The position numbers and the translations under genes were made by a program. A DNA stretch of 64,000 nt from assembly GCA_021396245.1 (NCBI GenBank), contig WNYE01000012.1:1-64000 (forward strand), read 5' to 3'. Numbering within the stretch: the stretch's first letter is position 1; every line of letters starts with the position of its first letter. This document shows positions 46,290-57,825 of this stretch, in pieces. Origin of the DNA: Sporothrix humicola. Its lineage: Eukaryota > Ascomycota > Sordariomycetes > Ophiostomatales > Ophiostomataceae. The notes below the pieces were generated by a model, which was not told the origin of the DNA, did not search any database, and saw nothing but the letters and a program-made list of their open reading frames with translations.

Positions 46290-48188
46290 TTAACACTCCA
46301 CCCGTGGCCCCAGACCAAAGTTGTCGCCCGGACGGTCGCGGAAGACGCGGCGGGCAAACGCGAAGAAGGTGTCGACGTCGGCCGTGTTGGAGGCGACGCC
46401 AAACGAGACGCGGACAGCGCCGGCAATCGGCCAGTCGGTAGACGGCGACGTCGTTGTTGTTGTCGACACTGATCTGGTCTCTGACAGAGACGTTGTCGAT
46501 GCCGAGGCGGACACGTTCGCCGACATTGTCGACATTGTCGACAAGACCGGCTGCTGCGTCACGACGCCGTTCAGATCGACACTCTCAAACTTGGAGTCGG
46601 TCCGCGTCAGGTCCTTGGCCGAGTCGGCGGGGCCGACCTCTCCCAGAGTATCAGTGACATCCTCAACACGGCTGTGACCGTGGCCATGTGCGGGCGGCTT
46701 GCTCTTGATGGCCAGTGCCTGGAGCACCAGCAGGTCTTCCCTACTAAAACCGAGGGCGGCCTCGCCGGCGCCGGGGTTGCAGAAACAGCCCGTCCGCAGC
46801 GAGATGCGCGCCTCGGCCGCCTCCTGCGCCACAATGCGCTCGTCGACAATCTCGCCGGCGGGGTCCAGGAAATTAAACGTCACAGTGCCGCCGCGGTTGC
46901 TGCCGTCGGCCAGGCAGTGGTCGGGGCCGTATAGCCGGATCAAGGGCTGGCCGTTGCTGTGGCGGAGGACGACCAGGCGGTCCAGGAACCAAGAGGTCAA
47001 ACAGCGGACTCTGACCGAAATGAGGGCCTGTCTGTTGACAGCAAAGGCGTCCACCTTGGTGACAACTCCCTCGCTGGCGCTCGGGGTTGTCTCTGTCAAC
47101 CACTCGATGCCCACCTTGACGTCCGGAATCGACTGGAAGTTGACGGTGCCGTCCTCAAACTCGGCCTCGATGCGGTGTGCGGGCAAGTGCCAGCCGAGAC
47201 CGACAGAGACAGCCCGGATGGTGCCGCCGGAGAACCACGGCCGGTCGAGTCTCGCCAAAGCCTCACGCCGCGCCACGAGACAGCCGACACCCGTCGGGTA
47301 CCCGAAAAGCTTGTACCAGCTGACGAGCACAAAGTCGGGGTGCACCTGGGACAGATCGAGGCGCGAGGTGGGCAGGTAGGCCGCGGCGTCGAGTAAAACA
47401 TCGTAGCCGCGGCGCTGGGCGGCGGCGATCCACGACAAAGAATGGCGGGCACCAGAAAAGTTACTCTGGGCAGGGTAGGCAAACAAGCCGCGGTGGTGAG
47501 AGTGGTCGTGGTCGTGGTCGTGGTCGTGATCGTGGCTGTCGTCCTTCTCGTCGATCTCCTCTTCTTGCTCCTCCTCATCGAACAGTCCACAGAACACGCT
47601 GCCCAGGAAATTGGACCAGCCCGATTTTTGTACCTTTGATTTTGATTTTGTCTTGAGCTCAGGGCCCAGCACGTCCATCAGCACCTGTTCGTCCACGCCC
47701 AGGTCCGGCACCCGGCACGGCACGTACTCCGTCGGCACGCCGTGGCGCCGGGCATACTCGCGGAGGCCGTTGAGCGAGTTGTGGTTGTCGGCTGTGAGGA
47801 CGAGCTTGCTCCGACCGTGCCCTTTTCTTGACGACTGATATTGGTATGCCTCCCCCACGAGCCGGGCTGCTCCTGTCGCGTTAGCCGTAAAGATCACGGC
47901 GTACTCGGACGGGGACGCATTAAAGTACTCCAGCACGCGTTGCCGCGTTGCTTCCACGAGCTCCGTCGCCAGCTCGCTCGTCGGGCTGGCCGAGTGCGGG
48001 TTGCCCAGGACCATGGACGCCTGCCGTTGGGCATGTGCACGGTGCTGGGCCCGGGCCGCCAGTCCGGCGCCCGTGTAGTCGAGGTACACGTGTTTCTGTT
48101 CGTCCAGGTACGCGTACTCGGTGGCCCGGAGGTCGTCGAGGCTAGCGGTGGCGGCGTACTCGGGGTACGATTCCAGGATGGAAGCCAT
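46290..48188 (-). CDS. Class V aminotransferase, Mo-cofactor sulfurase-like without MOSC
   Basis: A single-exon frame of 632 residues. It is a PLP enzyme of the cysteine desulfurase / Mo-cofactor sulfurase N-terminal type. The start region HVYLDYTGAGL, the NPHSASPTS strand, TANATGAARL, DNHNS and LLDAAAYLPT follow the family order. The PLP lysine is Lys293 in VSWYKLFGYPTG. The late motif RTGCFCNPGAGE (465-476) has the active-site Cys, as in RTGCFC of Mo-cofactor sulfurases. Full sulfurases carry a C-terminal MOSC domain; here a Ser/Thr-rich tail (about 505-585) and a short conserved end take its place. Residues 204-233 are an insert of acidic residues and an Asp-His repeat that could bind metal. 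It may sulfurate or desulfurate an unknown acceptor. The start at 48188 fits the family N-terminus. Confidence 0.85.
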   Translation of the reverse strand: MASILESYPEYAATASLDDLRATEYAYLDEQKHVYLDYTGAGLAARAQHRAHAQRQASMVLGNPHSASPTSELATELVEATRQRVLEYFNASPSEYAVIFTANATGAARLVGEAYQYQSSRKGHGRSKLVLTADNHNSLNGLREYARRHGVPTEYVPCRVPDLGVDEQVLMDVLGPELKTKSKSKVQKSGWSNFLGSVFCGLFDEEEQEEEIDEKDDSHDHDHDHDHDHSHHRGLFAYPAQSNFSGARHSLSWIAAAQRRGYDVLLDAAAYLPTSRLDLSQVHPDFVLVSWYKLFGYPTGVGCLVARREALARLDRPWFSGGTIRAVSVGLGWHLPAHRIEAEFEDGTVNFQSIPDVKVGIEWLTETTPSASEGVVTKVDAFAVNRQALISVRVRCLTSWFLDRLVVLRHSNGQPLIRLYGPDHCLADGSNRGGTVTFNFLDPAGEIVDERIVAQEAAEARISLRTGCFCNPGAGEAALGFSREDLLVLQALAIKSKPPAHGHGHSRVEDVTDTLGEVGPADSAKDLTRTDSKFESVDLNGVVTQQPVLSTMSTMSANVSASASTTSLSETRSVSTTTTTSPSTDWPIAGAVRVSFGVASNTADVDTFFAFARRVFRDRPGDNFGLGPRVEC

Positions 48189-50195
48189 TGTGTGTAGGTG
48201 ATGGATAAATATAAAAGAAGAGGTGAGAGAAGATGGTGTGAGACGACAGGAACGGGTGTTGGGAACGAGTGGTGCTGTTGATTACACCACAGATGAAAGT
48301 CGAACGAAATGAGGACAGACAAAAGAACAACAACACAAGGACGAACGACAAAGGAAACCCTTCAACGGCTCAACGGTGATGCCTCCCACTCGTCTGATGA
48401 TGCGAGGTGGTGTGAGAAGAAAACAAAACAAAAGAAAATAAGAAACGACGAACGGGTACACCCGTCACGGTGGATGGTGGATGCGGATGAGAAGGTGAGA
48501 AGGTAAATGGTAAGAGGAAGAAGGTAAGATGGTAAGACAGTAAGGTCAGAGGATAAAAGGTGAGGAGATGTGGGAGACCAAAATAATAGAAAGAACAAAT
48601 AAGAGATCAGGATAAATGAAGAGACGGATCGGACTCGAGACGGGAGAAAGGTGAACGGAGAGGGTGTGCCCAGATGGTAAAATAACAACAAGGCAGAGGA
48701 CAACCGGGCGATCAGAAATCCAGAAGGAGGGGAGATAAAACGAGATGGTGGGAAGAAAGGTTAACCGGGATAGTGGTCGAGAGGTGGGTAAAGACGAAGA
48801 GACGAGGGTGGTCAGGGAAGGAGGTGAAGATAATAAAGAGAATAAAAAGAAGAGATAAAACAAAAAAGGAGACCGCAAGAGATGGGGACCAACAAGTTAT
48901 AAATCAAGGACGGCGAGGAGACAACGACAAGAGGAGACAAGTCCAGACGATATCGACGAGAAGGGAAACAACATGCGGTGACAACACCGCAACGAGAGGC
49001 CACCGGCCAAGAGCGTCGATCCCTAGAACAACTCACAACGACTTACAACTTTGCTGTCGTCAAGGTCATGACTCGAACATGCCCCATCGCCTCGGCCTTG
49101 TCCAACACACAGACACCATCATGAAGAAGACGACGATGGACAAAAGAGGAATGGTCGACGGTAGAAAAAAGAGGCTGGACGGCGATGCAGGTCAGGTCAG
49201 GTCGAGCTGTATGTTGCGTTGTATGTTGCATGTGTATCAGGAGCCAGTAGGAAGGCAGGCATGGACAAACATCAACAGTCTTGGAGAGGGAGGTCCTGGC
49301 CGGGGAAAGAGATGGGCGTCAACCGGAGAGGGCGGGTGACATGGTGTCCACTCGTGGGCATAGGGGCGGAGGGGCGTAGCTTTGCAACTTGTTTCCTCTT
49401 TCCTGTTGCCGGATGTCCTGTGGATATCCTGTGGATGTCCTGAACAACAAACGTCCTCGATATGTCAAAGAAGATCCTCGACTGAAAGAAGAGTATCCAC
49501 TTTGGCCGGGGGACAGCACCTCTTTCGGTCGTTGAGCCTTGTCGGGGGGTTGATGGGGGCAAATCAAGGAGAAGATGAACGCAGGAGAGAAGAAACAAAT
49601 AAAACAAGATAAAATTGATAAAAGCAACGTTGACAATTTTGTGCCATTCACGGGCATACAGACAGGATGTGGATGGGGCTGAACTTGGTACAGAGGAATG
49701 ATGGGCATGTACAGATGGGATGGACTAGTTCTCGATAAACGACAATCGAAAGTAGACATGATAGCGAGGCCGACGGAGGAAGATGAGGCGAAGTCGGGTG
49801 AGAATCGACAATAAAGCGTGAGAGGGTGAGCAGGTGAGAACTGAAAAATGAAAGGAACAAAAAGAATGTCACTAGTGGGGAAGGATTTGACGAGACGCCA
49901 GGAGAAAAAGATAAAGAAGAGAAAAAAAAAAATCGAAACTGCCCACAGAAAGACAAAGGACGAAACGTTGATTCTGTCTCAATTGTCCAATACCATCGTG
50001 GGAGAGTCAGTCGATGGATCAGGATAAAGATTTCACGATAAAGATGGAGATGACGATGGCAGCGACGATAGACGGCAGGGCGAGTGTGAGATGTGAGAAG
50101 CTGAAGGTGGGTCATAGCCGCTGCAGAAAACAATGCAGAAAAGAAAAGGCAAGCATATTCGTCGGGTCGCGAGTCAGTCTCTGAATTCAGTCTTT

Positions 50196-50212
50196 TTTTT
50201 TTTTTTCTTTAT
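50196..50212. repeat. T homopolymer
   Basis: An uninterrupted run of about 16-17 T. Confidence 0.8.
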
Positions 50213-50310
50213 TCTGTCATTTTTGCCACGCTTGTAATTTTCATCTGTTTGTTGGTTCCGCCTGCCCACTTGTAGAATTCTTGTGTTGTCTACGTTCATC
50301 ATCAACTGTT

Positions 50311-50341
50311 GTTCAGTTCGTTCAGTTCGTTCAGTTCGTTC
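50311..50341. repeat. Short tandem repeat, 9-mer GTTCAGTTC x3
   Basis: Three exact adjacent copies and a partial fourth. It encodes a Glu-Arg-Thr repeat in one minus frame, which should not be mistaken for a protein repeat. Confidence 0.85.
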
Positions 50342-53300
50342 GGCAGGCACTTTTCTGCCAAACGTCTGGTATTCACACATCCTTGGGGGCTGTTTGGGGG
50401 CACAATTCACCCGGTCGGACCCAGCGTGCTGGTGTTGTTTACCTTAAGCTGGGAACTTGACCTTGGGCGGTAGACAAGAAAAGCACGGCAAAATGGAAAG
50501 GTGAAGACAGAAGGGAACCGACAAAAAAAAAAGTACAGAGGAAAATACACGGAAAAGTGTATGGGAAAAGGCCCCTTAACTCATCTTGTTGGAATATCTT
50601 CTGCCCTTTTCCTCTCTGCATTATTATGATATGTCTTGTTTTGAATGAGACTACCCCTCTCTTCATCTTATTCTCTCTTTTATTATCTACATCTATTGCA
50701 CAAACCGCTCGCCGAGACGACTCGCAACAGAAAACAGAGGGAGAAGAATAAAGGCAATGAAATGGCGAGTGCCAAAAGCAGAAAACGAGTCAGTCGCGGA
50801 GTCGGAGGCGGGTTGAATTTCAGGAGGATGGAATCAATAAAACACATAATAATGGGAAATGGAAACAGTTAAAGGCAAAAGTCAAAATACGGGGGAGATC
50901 AGGAAAAGAGGGTGTGAAGGTTTGCCGGAGAAGAGAAAAGACACAGGATAGTCTCGAGTTGTGAGGTGAAGTTGCGAGTTGAGTTGTCAACAAAAATTGA
51001 ATAAATTAAAATAAACAGTTATTAATGAATAAATCATATTTACTTCACATAAATGATATAAACGATAAAAGAACGAATAAAATGGCAGGGTCAAGGCAGG
51101 CAGCTGTGTGGAAAAGCCAAGTCCAAGACACGGCAGGGCAGAAACTGGGGACGGCAGGCAATTGAAGAGGATAAATGATAAAATCCAAAAAGACGGCAAA
51201 CAGTGAAAGTTCCAACAGAAGAGACAAGAAAAATAAAAATAAATTGGCGAGCCTGAACAGAGTCCAGACAAAATAGGAAATTTCAGACCAGACACGGACA
51301 CAAAAAGTCACTGGATAGAAAGCGGACGGGAGGGCCCGCCAACAGACAAAGGTTAACCCCAGAAGGAAAAGACAAGGGACAGACGACAGGCAGGGAACAA
51401 GGGGGCCGATCAGACGCTCTCCGTTTCTTGGGTTCCGCTCTCCGCTGCCCATAATCCATGCGACAATCAAAACAGTGACAATCGACAGCAGAAAATAGTC
51501 ACGGGGTAGTGCTGTAAAAAGAAAAGAGCGAAAGTCGGAGCAGAGCGCATAAATGAGGGGAAATAAGAGTCCAAAAGCAGATATCAAACAATGAAATAAA
51601 ACAATACAGGAAAACGAGCCGTGAATGTGAATAAGAACGCGAATGTGAATGTGGGGATGGACAGGGCTGTGGTCTGGACAAAAAGACAAAATACGCCGTA
51701 TCTCAAAATAGCTGAAATGTAGACTCGAAACTGTGAGAAGGCGCGAGGATAAGATGATGAGATGTCGGGTATCTGCAGGGACAGATGTTATTTTTTTTCT
51801 TCTTCTCACAATTGCTTGGTGCTGCAGTCATTCCAGGCACTGCTCACTGCAGTGACATGCTCGCCTTCTCCGTTCCATCTCCCGTTTTCCGTCTCCATTT
51901 TCGCTGCGCTCATTCTCGTGCCTGCTCCATCTTTGCTGACAAAGTATGTCACTGCCAGTTCTGCAGTGAAGGCACGACGTACTGTGCCTCTCTTTCAAGC
52001 TGCCTCCTTCTTGGCTAAAACGGTGCCGTTGTCAGAAAAGTGAGAAACGGAACGAGGGCGGAAAGCGAGCGCAGCATAAAGGATTATGGAAAATCTAACG
52101 AGCAAACGAACGAACGAACAGAAACCCTGAATGAATGAATGCATTTTCAGAGGCCTCGGTGCGATGCCATAATACGGCCGGGCCTGGCCCTGCCCTGTTT
52201 TTCTTTTTTTCTCCCTCTCGCATCTCCCCTGAGCCTCTCATCCTCATCCGCATCCTCTTCCTCATCCTGCTCGTGCACTGTCTTCGCCTCGCATTCATTG
52301 GTGTGCCTTGTCCCAGCGCTGGCATGTCGCACGGCCTGTCCGCTGTCGTGTAAGAGGAGAGATGCGCTCTGATCAGAGGTTCTTGATCCCCATCATCTAG
52401 GCATTCGACCGTGAAATTGGGCAGCTGAACAGTGGATACTTCCGAGTGTTTGCTGTCACCTTGCTCTTTATCATCACCTCTCGACACGTTTGTCACCTTT
52501 ACCACGTCACAATAGATCAACCATTCTGTATCCGTTTTAAGGATATGCTCGACGGTGTCGACGGTCTGTGTCGACGGTCTCAACAGATGTCCAGCTCCCC
52601 TTTTGTCAGAACTTTTTGGCACTTTTTGGGGATGCAGCCGCCGACAACGTTGCAGCCGGGAACTTTTTTGTTGTTCTATTCCTTTTGAGGAAGACTTTTT
52701 CTCAAATTGAATGAAGTCTTCATTGTTCTCTCTCCTGTCCCCAAAACAATAAGAACCCAAAGACTTGTCCAAGACTCACCCAAAGACCTCTGAACCCCCG
52801 CTCGCCGTCTAGCCTTGGGCCCATGCATGTTGATCTTTCAAGTCTAGCCTGTCATGCAGATGCGCCAGCAAACCTGACTCGACTTGACGTCGGCAGACAA
52901 CATTGATATCGATTACGCTGCCTAAAATGGAAACATTATGAGGCCTAGAGAAAAAGAAAATATAAAAAAGAAAGCATTTGCATTTTGACAGCTGGATACG
53001 ACGCTGGATGCACTGAGCCGCCGCCACTTTCAGCCATGGCGTGTCTGTCTTTGGCCTAGAGACGAAAGACAAAAGACGAAAGACAAAAAACGCAGCCCCG
53101 TAGGGAGAGACATACAGGCAAGACAGAGGACAAGATACACAAAGAGGACGACTAAAAGACAATACGGAGTAGACAGACGCCACTTGAGGTCAAGTCCGTT
53201 GTCGGTCTCCTTTCCGTCTTTTTCAGTCTTCTCATCTGTCTCGACATCGTCAACAACCCTGTCAAGCCATATGCCTTCCGTCATGATCCCTGTCCCATTT

Positions 53301-56300
53301 TCTTGTCTTTCTTGTCTATTTGTCTGCACACAACTTGCCATTGCTACGTCCGAGGACTCGCACAGACTGCAAATGCAAGACAATTCGAAGTCTTAAAAAT
53401 AAAAAAGGGCTGCCACGCGGTCGTGACGAGTACACGGACAGGGCAGGGCAGGCACAAATCGTCCGCAGTCTACCCAGGTACTTCTTTTTCCTGGTTACGG
53501 AGCATTACTTGCTTTTGCTCTTACCTGACTTTCTGTCCCTCTCATCTCTCGTCACTGGGCAGTCATCTCTCGTTCTCCTAAACTTTAAAGCAACTACCGC
53601 TCCTTCCGCCGCCCCGGATCCTGGATCTTACATCCTGGTCTTTGCCTCAACAGAGTAACCTATTAACTTCACCTTTCACCTGTCTCCGTCGACGAAAGGT
53701 GACACGGCCGAGGCTTTGGTCCCTGTTCGGTCCTATTGTTTTGTCTTTGTTTTTTTTGTGTTTTGCCTCGTCAGGTTTCTGCGCAGACAAGCAGAACTCT
53801 GTGCAAGTTGACAAAGGAAACGGAAACGATAACGGCAACCAACTAATGAGAGCTTACAAGGCTTGTCTCCGATACTATCATGGGAGCCGTAAGCAGGGTA
53901 AGAACCTTCATTAGAAGATAGATTCAATAAATCGATGTTTATTAACTATTTTGGGTATCTTTTGAATAGACTTTTTTTCTTTTTAGTAAAATATTGTTCA
54001 GGTGGTTTAATTTATTTTTTTAAAAAAAGTTCGAGGGCCTCCTAAACATCACAAATACATTACAGATCAACATATAATTTCCATACACTTTCATTTCCCC
54101 TTTGTCCAAAATGATAATGCCCCTCATGACAACAAAATATCAACACAAATAAAAACGTAAGGTGTACCAGACTTTCCATCTCTTCCGTGTCGCCCCTCCG
54201 AGCCCCTCTGCTGCCCCTCCATCCTCTCCAGACATTGCAACCCTCTTACGACGTACTCACACTGCCCTTACACGGTTCACCCGTTCTCTCTCTTTAAAGG
54301 AGTTGGTCCTCCCCCCAGTCTCGCCCAGTCTAGCCCAGTCTCCTTCCCGTTCCTCGCCGCGCTCCTCCCACCGAGAACAGGGTTCATCCCTGCTCACCTT
54401 TCTTTTCCTCTACTTCTTTTCCTTGCCACACCCCATATGTCGTGTTATTGCATTCCTTTCCGATGTTTGTTCAACATCCCCGGCGGCCATCATTATGTAT
54501 TATGTGTTGTAAGTGAAAAAAGACCCCCCTCTTGCCCCTCTTCCTGTTGCCTTGTATATCCTCGAGTGTTTCTTGATCCTAGACCCATATAAGAATGCTC
54601 GTTAATGGGTCACATCTCGTTGCTCAAAAAAGAAAATGTCCCGACGAGATGTTGGCCATGTGACACATTTTCACTCGATATTGTCGTCGTTGAAACAGAC
54701 AAGTTTTATTTCGATGTCTTTTTCATTTCATTTCTTTCGTCTTTTGTTTTTGACCTTCTGATTTCCTCCCCTCTCCTGCACGCACAGACGGACGCTGGCA
54801 CCGACAGACTGTCGATGGACCGCAGACGTACAGACGGTGGATGCAGAACGGGCTGAACGCACGGTCAGCCGCAGTTTGCGACGATAAAAGAAGAGTTGGG
54901 ACAGACAGAGACAAGAAGACGGGGGACAAGACAAGAGAAAAAGAGACGGGAAGACGGGAAGTCTGGCAGATTCGTGGCTTGAGACGTGTTGCGGGCGCGT
55001 AGATGGCGCATAGATACTGCAAGTCCTTACACATGTCGTTGCGTATGCCGTATGTCTTAGTGCCTCGTGCACTTGACGTCTGAGTTGTGTCTGTGAGTCT
55101 GTGAGTGTGTGAGTCTCCAAGTCTGTGCAAAAGTAGCAAGTCGTGCAAGAACACAGACATGCCCAGTCCCAACGACAGAAATATCCCCGTCGCCACCACA
55201 GACTTCCGCCTGCACTGCACGTCCTCCCTTGAGTTTTCGGGGACTCGCAGCGGATACCAGGCATGTACAATTTCCGTACGTTGGGATGTCCTCGTTTACC
55301 TGGCTTTGTCGGGGCATCACCATCTCTTTGGAGCTGACGTTTTTTTCTCTTTTCTTTTGTGTGGCTGCATAGATGCATACGTGTGCACGCATGTGCATAA
55401 ACAGTGCATTCAGAGTGCATGACCTGGAAGACGAAATACAACGCAAGCAAAAATACTGCCGGACTGGGCAATCCTAGACGACTCTCCCAAACTTTGGATG
55501 CACTCTTGCTGCACATGTTTCCAAATTATCACCATGTTTGCTCAAAAGTACTGCATCTCCCGAGAGAATTCGGACAAGATGTGCACTTTCTTCATGTCAA
55601 AAGATCAAAAGAGGTCTAGCATCGCCGACAAGAATAGAAATCGGCAAGCGGTCTGACGAAAAGAGGAAGGAAGACAAGCAAGAAAACAGAAAACACCTCA
55701 CGGCTCGCATCTTGACACTCGTTTGGCTGCCTCGCGTTATCTTTCTCTCTTTCTTCTTTTCGTCTTTTTCCTGTTTTCCCGATTTCTTTAACACGTCTAC
55801 ATGCATGTGTCTGTATGCGTACTAGAGCCTTCCCAAAACTATTTGTATTTGTTGAACAATCGAAAGAGTAATGATCGTCCCATCGAGGGAGTTGACAATA
55901 TCAAGGTACTTTGTCGACTCGAGCCAGGACTGGGCACCATTCCCGCGTGGTGCGGATGCACAAGAATGGATACCGGTCACAACAACTAGTAGACACCGGG
56001 AGGAGGTAATGCAGTGGCCGGTGAGTTGTCGAAAAAAAATGTTGAGGAAAGGCAAGAAAAAAGGAAGAAGAAGCAGGACCAGAGTCACGACCTTGGACCG
56101 CCCGCCAGGATGTCGGGAGACCTGCTTTTGCGATGCTTGTCTCTTTTTCACTACATACTGCAAACTACTGCACCTCAAAGGATTAGACATCCGAGAAAAC
56201 CATTGTGTATGAACCTTAGGTTTGCTGGTAAATAACTAAGAAATATTAGTGGTTGTGATGTCTCGTGGTATCAAGCAAAGATGGACGTAGTTTTCTATCA

Positions 56301-56640
56301 GTCCTGAGTCAATAGAATGCAAAGTAAACATGAGAAAAAGAAGTCTGGTGTTATCATGGGATTTGATACAGCCCCTGCACACGAGAATGATGGACATGGC
56401 ATCCTCCACCATCTCCATCCACCCATGACCATGGCCGGTCACCGACAGACAATTGATCCAGGCAACACAAGGCGAAGTTGGACGTCAAGAGGCAGGGGAT
56501 GGCCTTCATGGGCAAGGGTGAGATGTTTAAGTCTAACAGAAGTTGCTCCGGAGAATGAGCAAAACTCATCGTCATACAAGGCTTACAACTCGCAAGACAT
56601 GCTCCAGCGTGGTAGGACATGCCAGTTGTCAGCCGCCACG

Positions 56641-56775
56641 ATGTTGACGTTAGTGCTGGTGTTGGTGTTGGTGATTAGTGGTGCTCGTGTTGGTTATGTT
56701 GGATGTTGGATGATGGACGTTGGTGTTGGTGACGTTTGCTATGTTGGTGATGATGGTCGTCGGATGATGACCGTC
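56641..56775. repeat. GTTGGTG-rich low-complexity tract
   Basis: Degenerate repetition of TTGGTG and GATGATGG units over about 130 bp. The frames across it give only Val/Gly- or His/Asn-rich translations. Confidence 0.7.
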
Positions 56776-57825
56776 GGATGACGAGAACATCGACATTCCA
56801 AAGCTTCCATTCATTCTTCCAACGCTTCTTGCTTCTTATTTTGGGACATGCTGTACCAGCTTCGTAAAGACAGATGAACCAAGGACAACCTCTCATGTTT
56901 GTCCCCTTGTCTTTCCCTAGACTCCCAAATCGAAATCCTCTTGTGCGCTCCGCCCTGCCGAAATTATCTCTCGTGGAATCAAAAGATAGAAAGGAACCGA
57001 CTGGACTGCGGTTGTGTTTGTACCGTCCTGCTTTTGCGACCGACTGTTCTTGTCCTCTTCTTCATTGTCTTCGTCCACCTCTTGATCATCCTCCTCGTTG
57101 TATTCCCTTACACGGCAGCTCGTACACTGCATATACGTACACAGCATGTCCATTGCGCCTTGGGTCGGGTTTCTTTCGTTCCTGCCCCCCTTTTTGTGAC
57201 CGGTTTCTGGCTCGCCTGGTTTTCTGGGTCCTTCCTTTTCCTTCATACGATCGTCATCGGCTCTCCCATCCTCCGCCTTCCTCCTTTGTCGTTATTTTCG
57301 TCTCTCATCTCTTGTCTCTCGTCCTCGTGTTGGGGCCGATCCTTCTTTGATGCTCTGCCTCCAACGGATCTCCAACGGATGAAGGACGTGAACTTGAACC
57401 TTTAAGAACTCGGAGAGGGTGGGTTCATCCTACTGCTCTTACTAAAGATCAGTTGTTTTGCGTGTTTGTGTAGCCTCACCGTTTACCCTTTCCGGCCAAA
57501 CAATCGTAATGAATATTGCGTATCTTGACCGCAAGTTTGCTTCTTCACACCACTCAATGTCGGGGTGACGATCATAACAAGCAAAGAGCAACACGAAACA
57601 AAGGAAAGGGTCACGCAATTCTTCCCAAGGCTGTTATCATCCGCTCAGCAAAAATCTTCCTGTTCGTGTGACCTTTCACAAGCTAGGGAATCTTCAAACA
57701 GCAGAGCCCCTTGATGAGCGGACAGGAAGTACAAACTGATGCTCGAAATAACAACCCCCTGAAGACAAACACTGCCTTCTCCCACTCTGACTCTCACTCT
57801 CATTCTCCCTATCAACGTTCCTTCC

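Larger units (their letters stand above)
48189..57825. other. Large gene-poor region with strand skew
   Basis: About 9.6 kb with no supportable gene. From 48.2 to about 51.3 kb the plus strand is strikingly purine-rich, so minus-strand translations come out Leu/Phe/Ser-rich (for example 51045-51809 and 48546-48878). This is the polarity expected of a CT-rich leader of the minus-strand aminotransferase, but far longer than a usual leader. From about 53.4 to 54.6 kb and 56.9 to 57.4 kb the plus strand is pyrimidine-rich. The plus frame 53642-53914 has a hydrophobic stretch followed by polar residues, but no family. An unannotated non-coding transcript is possible. Confidence 0.4.

Noticed and set aside
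46321..47639. Several plus-strand frames opposite the class V aminotransferase
   Set aside because: Antisense shadows of a GC-rich coding region whose minus frame carries complete family motifs.
51045..51809. 254-codon minus-strand frame with membrane-protein-like hydrophobic stretches
   Set aside because: It lies in a purine-rich plus strand where minus translations become Leu/Phe/Ser-rich automatically. There is no conserved motif, and an overlapping frame (50987-51301) is similar in kind.
53642..53914. Possible small secreted protein (hydrophobic segment then polar tail)
   Set aside because: The hydrophobic part starts about 25 residues after the Met and follows a basic, low-complexity lead; no Cys pattern, homolog or promoter could be supported.
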